The notes beneath the pieces were generated by a model. It worked only from the letters and a program-made list of their open reading frames with translations, had not been told where the DNA came from and did not search any database. From positions 2,232,001-2,296,000 of the forward strand of contig JAALGY010000012.1 of the NCBI GenBank assembly GCA_032358165.1: a DNA stretch of 64,000 nt, in the 5' to 3' direction. Source of the DNA: Diplosphaera chodatii. Lineage: Eukaryota > Chlorophyta > Trebouxiophyceae > Prasiolales > Stichococcaceae. This document shows positions 11,775 to 22,736 of the stretch, piece after piece. Every line of letters starts with the position of its first letter. The first letter of the stretch is position 1. The position numbers and the translations under genes are program-made.

Positions 11775-14700
11775 ATGCAGCGGACTGCACTGCGTGCCGT
11801 CTTGTCGCAGGGAGCAGCCATCATGGCGACGTTCGCCACATCCGGCGTGGCTGCCTCCAACGTAGCGCGCTCTGCGCAGCGCTCCGCCGTCATGCTGCAG
11901 CGGCTGCTGCCGCAGGCGGGCGAGGCGACTCTGCGGCTGCCGCTACCCTGCCAGCAGCCGGGACGCATGGCGTATGCAACGGGCAACAGCAGCCGGCGGC
12001 AACTGTGCAGTGTCGTGGCTGCATCAGGGCGCCGCGACATGTCGGCGCACGCCGCTGCGGTGAGTTGCAGGACCAGGGCGGCTGCACTTGTGCCGTGCTG
12101 TCGACGTTGCCGGACGCCGGCCCGCCGCCGTGTGCGACGGTCTGCCTGCATGAATGAGCACTGCAGCCGATGAGGAAGCAGAGCTGGTGACTTGGTAGTC
12201 ATGCCTGCACGCGAGTGTGGCGTAGCACGAGCTCAATATCGGGGTTTCGGCACATCCTGTGCTTTCTGCTTGGCCCTGTGCACTGTGTGTAGGCGTGCCT
12301 CGCGGTCATGCACCCCACGTATGCTGGCAGCATTATTGCTTGCTGCAATAGGTGCGTGCACAGCCTCCTTTCCACCCAGGCATGGCAGCTGCGCTGCCCT
12401 GGGGTGTACCATGTGGCCATGCATATGCATGGTCTCTCCCGCAGCGTCTCAGCGAGACTGCAGCTGTACGTAGCTGCAGGCAGAGGCTGCCGTGCAGCGC
12501 TGCAGGCAAGAACGCGCTGCACAAGTCCCTGCACTGCTGCACCCGTGAGGGGAACAGAGTGTCATCTGCACTCCCCAGAGCGGAGGCTGCTGCTGCAGCC
12601 CTGCTAGTACTGCGTTTGAGATGACGGCGTGCTGCCTGCAGCTGGAGGAGGAGCTGCAGCTCGAGGAGGAGGAGGAGCTGGATCCCCAGTCCTCGCTCGA
12701 GGCCGAGTTCCAGGCGGCCGCAAATGAGAAGCTGGCCGCCGCTGCTGCTCAGCCCGCCAGCTTGTCCTCGCTGTTCGAGGACGAAGAAGTGGTGGAGGTG
12801 GACGCCACCGTGACCGATGAGACACTGTTGGTGCGTCATGCATCGCTTCTCTTCTCACATGTGCTTATGGCATGCAGTCACCCTGCTTTGCATCATGTAC
12901 ATGCACAGCTCATGTGACGAGCACAGCTGTCTGATGTCTGATGCCCACGCCTGTGCAGCTGGCGAACTGCGGGCTGTCGGACGGCACCGTCAAGACGCTG
13001 GAGAAGCGGGGCATCATGGCGCTGTTCCCCATCCAGAAGCATGTGTTCGAGCCCGCGATGGCGGGGCGCGACCTCATCGGCCGCGCCCGCACGGGCTCCG
13101 GCAAGACCCTGGCCTTCGCGCTGCCCGTCATCGAGTCCCTCATCAAGGTGCCTGCAGGCGTGCAGCGGCATCTACGACACGACCAGTTTGTCAAACTGCG
13201 GAAGTGCTTGGTGTTCGCCTGCAGTGTCTCAGGTATGCTGGGCATTCAGGCCCACTGACGGGATGCTGGCATGCTTTGGCGCCTGCAGGAGGACACTGAC
13301 CTGGGTGCCGCCGCCAAGCCGCGGGGCCGCGCGCCCCGGTGCATCATCCTGGCGCCCACCCGCGAGCTGGCGCAGCAGGTGCAGCGCGAGTTTGCCGAGG
13401 CCGCCCCCAGCCTCGCCATCGGCGTCTTCTACGGCGGTGCGTGCCGGGCCCAAACATTGCACATGGCGCAGTTCCCGCAGGCAGCGCACCGCTTTGCGTC
13501 AAATGTCCTGCTGGCCATCAGGCGGTAGCCGTCAGGCGGTAGCCTGTGGCCAGCATAGCAAGTCATTTGGATGCCCAGTTCGTACCCACTCACCTGCTTG
13601 TCATGGTTGAAACAACCACATGGTGCTGTGCAGGCGCCCCCATCGCCAACCAGAAGTCGCAGCTGAAGCGCGGCATCGACGTGGCGGTGGGGACGCCCGG
13701 CCGCATCATCGACCTCATCGAGAACGAGAAGGCGCTGGACCTGTCCAAGATCAGGTGCTGCTCTCAAACAGGCGTCATGATCCCCTGCAGCAGCAAAGCA
13801 GCTGCTGCGTGCCGTGGTCCGTGAGGATGGTACAATTATCCAACAATCTCTGTTCTCTCTGCGGGCACAAACCTGACGTCCTTCCTGGGGATGTCCGCCC
13901 GCAGGTTTGCGGTGCTGGACGAGGCGGACCGCATGCTGAGCGTGGGCTTCGACGAGGACGTGGAGCGCATCCTGGAGAACTCGCCCACGGAGCGCCAGAC
14001 GCTGCTGTTCAGCGCGACCATGCCCACCTGGGTCAAGCGCCTCACGCGCAAGTACCAGCGCACCCCCGTCACCGTGGACCTGGTCGGCGACGATGAGGCC
14101 GGCAAGATGGCGGAGTCCATCAGGTGGGCCCTCAGATCTGAGAGCGTGCCACCTGGAGGCGGCTTTTCCACAGCGTCCCTTTGCTTGTGAGCAGTGCGGA
14201 CGCCAGGCGATCAGCGACGTGCACAAGCTTCACATATAGCAGGGTGCAAACTGGCGTGACTACCAGAGTGTGTTGACCACCACACTGTCACCCATCCCGC
14301 ACAGGCTGCTGGCGGTGCAGATCCACCCGGACGCCCGGCGCAGCGTGCTGGTGGACCTGCTGACGGTGTACGGCGCCGGCGGCAAGGCCATCGTGTTTGC
14401 CAACACAAAGCGTGACGCTGACGAGGTGTCTGCTGCCATCGCCAACAGCATGCCCACCGAGGTGAGTTTAAGGCAGATTGCAATTCGTGACCCAAGTGTT
14501 TCCGGGGAGTCGACACCCTGCTTGCGCTTGCGTACAGCTTGCCACCACAGTCAATGGCAGCAGCAGCAGTGGCACCATGTCAGCCCTTTCCCGTGCTGGT
14601 TGTGACTGCAGCTGCCCACAAATGTGTACACTCACAACATGCCAAGCTCATCTGCAACTTCCCACCTGCAGGCGCTGCACGGCGACATTGCACAGAGCAG

Positions 14701-16951
14701 CCGCGAGCGCGTGCTGCAGCGCTTCCGTGACGGCAAGACGCTGTGCCTAGTCGCCACCGACGTCGCCGCGCGCGGCCTGGACATCCCCAACGTCGACCTG
14801 GTCGTCCACTACGAGCTGCCCAACGTGAGGGCCGCAGCAGCGACTGGGTCCACTTAGACCCTTAGCACTCGCAGGCACCTCATTGCTGCGTGCTCGACAC
14901 CCGTGACCTGGCACATGCATCTGTCTATCTAGTGACTTTCACCTGCGTGGATGAAGACGCCTCAGCTGGTGCAAGCGCTGCCGTCTGCTCCTGCGCGCAG
15001 GAGGTGGAGTCGTTCCTGCACCGCAGCGGCCGCACGGGGCGTGCCAACCGGGCGGGCACGGCCGTCGCCATGTACACGTCGCGCGAGGGGCGCTACCTGT
15101 CCCGCATCCTGAAGGACACCTCCATCAGCAACTGCGAGATGGTGTCGCCGCCCGGCCCCAAGCAAGTCATGGAGTCCTCCGCCAAGGCGGTGAGTGCTGG
15201 CAGGGCCAGCTGCTGTCAGCTTGTCCAAGAAGTGTTGGTGCACATCGGCACTGTGGCTGGCAGCAGGGATTATCTACCAGACCTGCGTCATGGCCTTGCT
15301 CCTCCAACTGCTCTGAGGGTGTGAGGTCCGAGCTCAGGAGGCGTGCTGCAAGCTGAGCGTGTGCAACCGTGTGCCCCCCAGGTGGTGGGGCGCCTGGACA
15401 TGGTGGACGACACCATGCTGTCCTTCTTCCAGCCCGCGGCGCAGAAGGTCATGAGCTCGGCGGACCCCACCAAGGCGATGGCCGCCGCCCTGGCAGCGCT
15501 GTCCGGCATCAAGGAGATCCCCAAGCCGCGCTCGCTGCTGGCCCAGGTGCCCAGGCGGCGTTGGCGCCCTTGCATTTCATGCTAACCCCCCCACTGTCAT
15601 TCGACATGCTTGCGAAACAGGCATGCATGCATGTGGGCCTGTCACAGGCGCAAGTCGGCACCAACGCCGCTTCGACCAGGACAGTTACATCCATCCTGCT
15701 GCAACTATGCTGCTGTCAGTGTCAAGAGGTCTGACATGCGCACATCATGGGCTCGCAGGAGGAGGGGCATGTGACGCTGCGCATGATGGCGCGCCCAGGC
15801 CGCATCCGGGGCGTCGGCTCCATCTTCGGCGTGCTGCGCAACGTGCTGCCGGGCGAGACGGGCGACACCGTCGGCAAGATCCGCCTGCTGACCGGCCAGC
15901 CCGAGGGCGACGGTGCGTCCTGTGTAATTCCTTCGGTGTTTGGCACGGTCACATCATGCACTTGCCGGTGCAGGGCAACTGCCGGGACAGTCGCACACAC
16001 CAGCAAAGCTGAGCTTGGCTGCTCAAGGCGTCTGCCGGCTTTCCGTGCGTGTGGATATGTTGTTGTGACTCACATGTCGTCCCTGCGCCAGGTGCGGCAT
16101 TCGATCTGCCGGAGGAGGCGGCGCGGCAGCTGCTGGCGGCGAAGGACGAGCTGAGCGTGCGCGGCATCACGCTAGACCAGCCCGACAGCCTGCCCGCCGA
16201 GCAGCTGGTGGGGTTGCTGGCATCATTGCAGGATCCGTTGCAGGACTCATCGTTGAACCCTGGTCTGCACAACAGGCTGGCAGTTGAACAGAGGACATCG
16301 CCAGGTGTTGTGTGGTGTTGTCTGTGAACCACTCACTAGCTGGCATGCCAGTTGCTGATCACGCGTGCCGCTGCTGCCTGCAGGGTCTGGATGACCCAGG
16401 CCGCAGCCGCGGAGGCGGAGGCCGTGGCGGCTTTGGCGGTGGACGCTCCCGCAGCAGCGGCGGCGGCGGCTACGGCAGTGGCGGACGCGACCGCTCGAGC
16501 TATGGCGGGTCCCGCAGCAGCGGCGGCGGCTATGGCAACAGCAGCGGTGGCTCGTATGGCCGCCGTGACAGCGGCGGCTACAGCGGCGGCGGTGGCGGCA
16601 GCAGCGGCTGGGGCGAGCGCCGCTCTGGCGGCGGTGGCGGCGGGGGATACGACCGCCGCTCTGGTGGTGGCGGCCGTGGCGGCAGCAGCGGCGGCTGGGG
16701 CGACAGGTGCTGTGCATAGTTTTATCAACTACCGGACATTCCAGCCATTGTACTGAGCAGTGCGTCCTCTTGCCAGGCGCGCAACAGATGGCATCTTGTA
16801 TGCACTCTGCAGGACTGGCGGCAGCCGGTCATATGGCAGTGGCAGCAGCTATGGCGGCGGTGGCGGCGGCGGCGGCGGATGGGGCGGTGCCAGCCGCTCC
16901 ACTCGGACACCAGCCGCAGAGCCCTGGAACTTTGGCAGCGGCAGCCCATGA
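11775..16951 (+). CDS. RH3: Chloroplast DEAD-box RNA helicase RH3 with GUCT-type domain and Gly-rich tail
   Basis: ATP-dependent RNA helicase. Plant RH3 acts in plastid ribosome assembly and intron splicing. Fourteen exons join in phase: 11775-12059, 12642-12830, 12959-13147, 13289-13436, 13634-13754, 13905-14123, 14305-14461, 14672-14824, 15001-15189, 15382-15546, 15759-15912, 16092-16207, 16384-16706 and 16813-16951. The product is about 848 residues. The first about 95 residues are Ala/Ser/Arg-rich with few acids, as in a plastid transit peptide, followed by an acidic Glu-rich stretch. Helicase motifs appear in order: [59 protein letters not shown]-like segment follows ([23 protein letters not shown]). 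The C-terminus is a long Gly/Ser/Arg (RGG-like) tail. Family length is about 700-800 residues; the longer tail explains the difference. Confidence 0.95.
16384..16935 (+). repeat. Low-complexity GGC/AGC-rich tract coding a Gly/Arg/Ser tail
   Basis: Two terminal exons of RH3 and the intron between them contain dense GGC/GGT and AGC codons, encoding runs such as [15 protein letters not shown]. The antisense frames of this tract give artificial poly-Ala ORFs. Confidence 0.9.
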
Positions 16952-17354
16952 GCAGTGCTGGTAGCACAGCTGCAGCCTGTGTCGTCATGTCGTCATGGCG
17001 TGGCATGATGGTGGTGGCTGCAGGCAGGGTGCGCTGGTGCAGCTGGCATTGTGCATGGCACCATATCGGGAATTAAGGTTACAATGTCTGACGAGCGACA
17101 GGAGAAAATCAGGTCAGATTGGAATGCATTTTCAAACTCCCCATTCGGGCCATTTTGAGTCGTCCAAGCACAGCCTTACTGTATATGCTTTGTCTCTCTC
17201 CTGCCTTGGCAGCAATTGGCTTGAGGGCTGTGCAGTAACTAACCTATGCCACGCTGAAACGCTCGACAGCAAGTTCACTCTCACGTACGCTCAATCTTGT
17301 ATCGCTGTACACCGCTCCACAGTAGGTACCGCTCGCCTCTGCCGCTCGGTGCTT
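16952..17354. terminator. Convergent 3' region (RH3 / membrane protein) with TGTAA on the minus strand
   Basis: Two genes converge on this 400 bp. TTACA at 17079-17083 reads TGTAA on the minus strand, about 270 bp past the stop of the minus gene. This is the usual chlorophyte polyadenylation signal. No TGTAA was seen for RH3 in this stretch. Confidence 0.4.
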
Positions 17355-18075
17355 TCACTTCGCTGAGGGCTGCTCCTTGCTGGCCTTATGCCGGCCCTTG
17401 TCATCGCCGGAGGCTAGGCACCAAACCACCAGCCCGCATATCATTGCTGCGCCAAGCCCAGAGTTGGCATACGGATGCTTGGCATAGGCCTGCAAACACA
17501 TGCAGGCGTGCAGCTGACGGTGCTGCACACCGTTGCGGGCTGCCTGACTGCCTAAACAAGCGGTGTGCACAGAGCAGGAAATCTATGTACAACAAGCCTG
17601 CACTTTCATAGGCATGCTCCGGGGGAATACGGCATGCATCACTCTGCGCAGCTACATGCAGACTTCTGCAAATATGCGCACGCACATAGCGCCACTGCTC
17701 GCCAATGGTCGGCGGTTTATAGCCCTTTGGCGTGGTGTACGGCTTGGAGACGGGCTCCTGCTGACTGCCGTTGCCTTCCACCATCACATCTGAGCTGGCA
17801 GCAACGGTACCGCAGGATGCGTCGCTGCCCGCCTGTGGGCGGCACACCCTGACACCACACTGAGTGCTGCAGCGAAAAAGCTGTCGTGACGGTGTCGGCA
17901 CAGGGACAGACAGGCGGTTCAGCAACAGCGTGCAAGCTCTGCCGTGCTGCTGCGCTCTGAACTCTGAAGAGGGATGTCTCGCATCGTCGTATGGGTCTGC
18001 CCAAGGGAGCTGACTGGAAGCAGGGGTGGCACGTGACCCGCTTCCACCGCCCCACCGCCCAGGAGCTCGAGTCAT
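17355..18075 (-). CDS. Small single-helix membrane protein, probably organellar, unknown function
   Basis: Two exons join in phase 0: exon 1 ends with TTPKGYKPPTIGEQWRY at a GTGCGT donor, and exon 2 starts after TTTGCAG with AYAKHPYANSGLGAAM. A hydrophobic stretch follows (GLGAAMICGLVVWCLA), then a basic tail (DDKGRHKASKEQPSAK) and the stop at 17355-17357. The long N-terminus is rich in Arg, Ser and Ala and could be a plastid or mitochondrial targeting sequence. I do not recognise the family. The start at 18075 is the furthest Met in frame and unproven. Confidence 0.5.
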
Positions 18076-18266
18076 TGCACTACTTCAGCAGTAGCAAGCT
18101 GCAAAGAACCAAACAAGATTGTCATAACAGCGTCAGGGCCGCGAAAGTCGCAGTCGAGCGTGGCGGCGGATCTGGTTGCACCACCTATCAGCATTCAATG
18201 CAGATCGGTGCCTGAGCGTTGACAGCTGAGATTGTTGTTCTTGAGAAGGTCTTCTAGGCTGCAGGA

Positions 18267-21200
18267 ATGCAAGTGGGACTGCGTAGAGCAGCAGGGCCGC
18301 TTGCTGGGCGCCTGTTTGGTGCAAGTGGCTTGCGATGTGCAGGCTCCTGGGCCACGGTTGATCCCAGCGCGCTGTCCGGATCGAAGCCAGGAAAGGCTGA
18401 GAACTGCGGTGAGCATGCGGTCGTGTATTTATATGCTGTTAAACATGCACTACAGGCCAGCTGTACACCCGACTGACTAACACATCATGGTGCAAGCCAC
18501 AGCTAGTGACAGTTAATATGTTATCCACTGCTTGCATGTACAAATTATGCCTCGTTCATGTCCTCAGATGCCGCAGTACTCAACACCGTTGTCCGTGTGC
18601 TGCCTCATGCGTGCGTCAGACTGATTCTCTCTGCCATCCAACATTCTCACTATGCATGGGCATGCAGTTGATGGCAAGTGGTTCCGAACGAAGGAGGACA
18701 AGACGATCCCGGACCCGCTGAACGGGGAGCCGTTCATCTCCTACCCGCTGACAGCCGCGTCAGAGGCGCAACCATACATAGACAGCCTGCGGCGGGTCCC
18801 AAAGACCGGGTACATCGCTTGCAGCAAGCGTACTCTGTTGCACATCGCCGGCAGTGCACGAAAGGCAAACCAACCACGACATTGAGTGACGTATATGTGG
18901 GATGCCATGGAATCCGCTGCCAATGCAGCACTGGCATGCACACCTTGCAGGTTGCACAACCCGCTCAAGAACCCAGAGCGCTACCTGCTGTACGGCGCCA
19001 TCTCCGCACGCATGGCCGAGGAGATGCGGAAGCCCGAGGTGTGGCTGCAGCTTTGTCCTCCTCTGTTGACTGAAGCGGCATCTCAGCTCAAGTGTCCCAT
19101 TTGGCGCATGATAAGCCTGCATCAGCTGCAAGCTGGGTCAGCCTGAGTGAGGCTGCATCGCATGTGGGGCGGCGCAGCCAGACGAAGGGTCCCTGACGGG
19201 TGTGACTGTGTGGCGTGGCAGGTGGCGGATTACTTTGCGAGGCTGGTGCAGCGGGTGGCGCCCAAGCACTATGCGCAGGCGATGGCGGAGGTCACCGTCA
19301 CCCGCCTGTTCCTGGAGAACTTCTCCGGCGACCAGGTGCCATAACCATGCAGGCACAGGCCGCAATGGTGCCTGGGGTACTGGGGTGTCACATGTGTGCT
19401 AGAGCGCATCACATGTGAGGGATGCTGTACCGAGCCGTCTCAGGCATGCAAATGCTTGGGCTGCGTATTATGTATACATGCCATGGCCACTGCAGTATGT
19501 GCATCATTCTAGACTCTAAGTGAGCATCACACGCTGCTGCCGAGTGCAGGTGCGCTTCCTGGCCCGGTCGTTCGGGGTGCCGGGCGACCATGCGGGGCAG
19601 GTCAGCCAGGGCTACCGCTGGCCCTTTGGCCCAGTGGGCCTCATCACGCCCTTCAACTTCCCGCTGGAGATCCCCGCGCTGCAGGTGTGCCCACGGCTGG
19701 CTACTGTCTCAATAGGCCGCTGTCTGCAGCATCGCACTGTCCACACCTCTCTGATTGCCTGATGTAGCTTTCGCCCGCTCACTCAACTCGAGTGCCTTGT
19801 GCTTCTGTGGGATGCAGCTGTCACAGTTGTCTGACCCAGTGTGATGTATGCCCTGCAGCTCATGGGCGCGCTGTACATGGGCAACAAGCCGCTGCTCCAT
19901 GTCGACCGCAGGTGAGCACAGCTGCGCTGGCAAGCTGCCTGAGGATATGACCAACTGCATGTTATATTATGGCCAGTGCAAGGCGCAGGGCACTGAACAC
20001 CACATCTCCTCCCGGTCCGCTGCAGGGTGTCCATCGTGGCGGAGCACTTCGTGCGGCTGCTGCAGCACTGCGGGATGCCGGCGGCCGATGTGGACTTCAT
20101 CCACGGCGACGGCAAGACGGTGGGCGGCATCCTGAAGGAGGCGCCCGCGCGCTCCACGCTGTTCACCGGCAGCCAAGCCGTCGCGGAGCAGCTGGTCGTC
20201 GACCTCAAGGGCAAGGTGACAGCAGGCGCTGCGGCCAATATGTGCAATGCTTCACACTGGTGAACAGCACAAGGTTTTACAGAATGTCATGAATGCTGCT
20301 GCATCCGCTCAAGTACTGCTGTGAAGGGGCTAGCACATGCATCATATGTTGCATGCAGGTGTCTGCACGCCAAGCACTCTCAGCGCAGCACGCCACTATT
20401 GCGCCTGCAACCAAATGTCCAGTGGCAATCCAGTGGCAACATCAAGTCCAGTGACTGCGATGGCACTGCAGGCGTTCCTGGAGGACGCGGGCTTCGACTG
20501 GAAGATCCTGGGACCGGACGTGTCCAATGAGGCGTATGTGGCCTGGCAGTGCGACCAGGATGCGTATGCGTGCAGCGGCCAGAAGTGCTCTGCGCAGTCG
20601 GTGCTGTTTATGCACGAGAACTGGGCGCAGGCTGGTGCGCACACCTCTCCCACACCTGCCTCGCCCTTGGCACTGGGGCCTGTCCCAGACGGCCAATGCC
20701 ACAGCCCTAGCTCATTCGGCTGCGAGGTTGTGGCCAAGAGCCGCTCACTCCACCTGCCAGCTGTACTTCGGGGCATGCCGGCAGTGCTGCAACCGGGCAC
20801 ACACTCGCTGCAGGGCTGGAGAAGCGGCTGAAGGACAGGGCGGCGCGGCGCAAGCTGGAGGACCTCAGCATTGGGCCCGTGCTGTCGTGGACCACCGAGC
20901 GGATGCTCAACCACGTGGAGGCCGTGCTCAAGATCCCAGGTGCCCCACTTGTGCAGTGGAAGAACTGCCTGAACTGCGACAAGCCCGCGGCAGCTTGCTG
21001 CGCAGCGAGACTGTATCGGGGGCAGCGTCAGCGTGTGTCTCAGCAGCCACCAGGCCGCTGTGCACGCCCCTCTCTCTCTAGATGCGCCACACATCTGCAG
21101 CATCAGGCTGCAGAAGGGCACCAAACAGGGCACCTTGCTGCAAGGCATGATGTGCGAATTTTGCCGGCTGCAGGCGCGCGGCTGGTGTTTGGCGGCAAGC

Positions 21201-22169
21201 CTCTGGAGGGGCACTCCATCCCGGAGGTGTACGGCGCGATGCAGCCCACCGCCGTGTTTGTGCCGCTGGACCAGATGCTGGCGTCCGACGCCAACTGGGA
21301 CCTGTGCAACACCGAGCTGTTCGGCCCCTTCCAGGTCGGCACAGCGTCCTGCTGGTGCCTGTACCTCGTGTCCGGCTAATCTCATGTGCCTTGGAGCTGT
21401 CAGGCAACAGGTGTCGACACCCTTGAGCTACCAAGCCGCACAGTGTCAGCCTTTGCCTGCAAACTTATCTCATCACTGTGGAGTCATCAAGTGAGTTTAA
21501 CGGTGTGTCCTGTGCTGCAGATCATCACGGAGTACAGCGACAGCACGCTGCCGGGAGTGCTGCAGGCGGTGGAGCGCATGAGCCAGCACCTCACCGCGGC
21601 CATCGTGTCCAACGACCGCCTGTTCCAGCAGCAGGTGCTGACCATGTCCTCCAGACGGCACCGACAGGGCGCGGGTTGCTGATCAGCTGCAGGAGCCACG
21701 CGCTTTACATCCATGCTCACTGCAGGCTGCTCGTTTGTCTGCCGTGACCTGGCTCAAGAGGCAGCTTGCTGTATGGGCGTCACACTTTCGGTCTCTGCGC
21801 TGCAGGTGCTGGCGCACAGCGTGAACGGCACAACGTACACGGGCATTCGTGGGCGCACCACAGGCGCGCCCCAGAACCACTGGTTCGGCCCCTGCGGCGA
21901 CCCCCGCGGCGCTGGCATCGGCACCCCCGAGGTGCCCACACGTTGCCTGCTGTCACACGCACAGCTTCCTGCTCCATGGCTGGCGGCATGCAGGTGGTTT
22001 ATGCAAGAGCGGTCACAACGAATTGGCTGTAAACCTGCCTTGTGCCAACCCTGGTGAGTGTGCTGCGTGTTCACCACAGGCCATCAAGCTGGTGTGGTCG
22101 GCGCACCGCGAGATCGTGACGGACGAGGGGCCGGTGCCCACCGACGAGTCCCTGCTCGCCACCACCTAG
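18267..22169 (+). CDS. P5CDH: Delta-1-pyrroline-5-carboxylate dehydrogenase, mitochondrial (ALDH12)
   Basis: Oxidises P5C/glutamate semialdehyde to glutamate with NAD+, the second step of proline catabolism, in mitochondria. Fourteen exons join in phase: 18267-18408, 18668-18809, 18951-19038, 19222-19335, 19550-19684, 19859-19911, 20026-20215, 20472-20634, 20814-20939, 21174-21334, 21521-21634, 21806-21931 and 22080-22169 (the first carries an Arg/Ala-rich presequence); counting these gives 13 coding exons and about 547 residues, close to the plant enzymes (about 556). Signature blocks include DPLNGEPFI, LHNPLKNPERYLLYG, GPVGLITPFNFPLEIP, LMGALYMGNKPLL, ACSGQKCSAQS with the catalytic Cys, NTELFGPFQ and GRTTGAPQNHWFGP. 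These match plant-type ALDH12 rather than animal ALDH4. Confidence 0.95.
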
Positions 22170-22736
22170 GCCGCACCTTGGCCATGGTGCTATCCTCTCA
22201 GCAGGGGCTGTGCTGGTGCAGCCGCGGCAGGCCGTCACCGCATCTAGCAAAGGTGTTTTTCAGACTGGAACCAGTCTGAGCCAGTTGGACAGGCATAGCA
22301 ACTCGGCAGCTTGCCCGGTGTCGACACTCTGCTACACGCCAGCTCGGGACTTCCTGCTCACGGCGCGGGTCACATGTCAAGCAGTACAAGCTGCACCGGG
22401 GTGAATCATGGGGTCGACATGCGGCCTATTCTTTACGAAGACTGAAGTTTGCTGCGGACAGACGGACTTGCACGTCTGAATAAGGCCTTGCTGGCAAGTC
22501 CATGCACATATCTTGGGTTGCGCCTGACACTCAGAAGCTGCCTTTGCTATGCTGATGAGACCAAAGTTCAATATGGTGTCTGAATCCGTTCAATGTAATA
22601 CAGCCAGTGTGCTGCTTGATCCAGCATGCTATGCCAGTGGCTGTAAGCCACGTCTTGTGACTGCTCACTGCTGGGTCCAGGTCGTGAGCTGCTCAAAAAG
22701 GCGGTCTCAAAATTGCAGCAAGCGTAATGCTATGGT
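22170..22736. terminator. Convergent 3' region (ALDH12 / TL29) with TGTAA
   Basis: TGTAA at 22594-22598 lies about 425 bp past the ALDH12 stop and is a candidate polyadenylation signal; a second TGTAA starts near 22642. No gene was seen in this stretch. Confidence 0.45.

Noticed and set aside
13620..14096. A 158-codon plus-strand ORF overlapping the helicase
   Set aside because: Wrong frame of RH3 exons; it contains no domain, while the other frame carries DEAD and SAT motifs.
16247..16756. Antisense and alternative-frame ORFs rich in Ala, Arg or His
   Set aside because: Shadows of the GGC-rich RH3 tail exons; the Gly-rich frame is the one joined in phase to the helicase.
20396..21385. A 329-codon minus-strand ORF
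   Set aside because: Antisense to ALDH12 exons with conserved active-site sequence on the plus strand; no domain on the minus strand.
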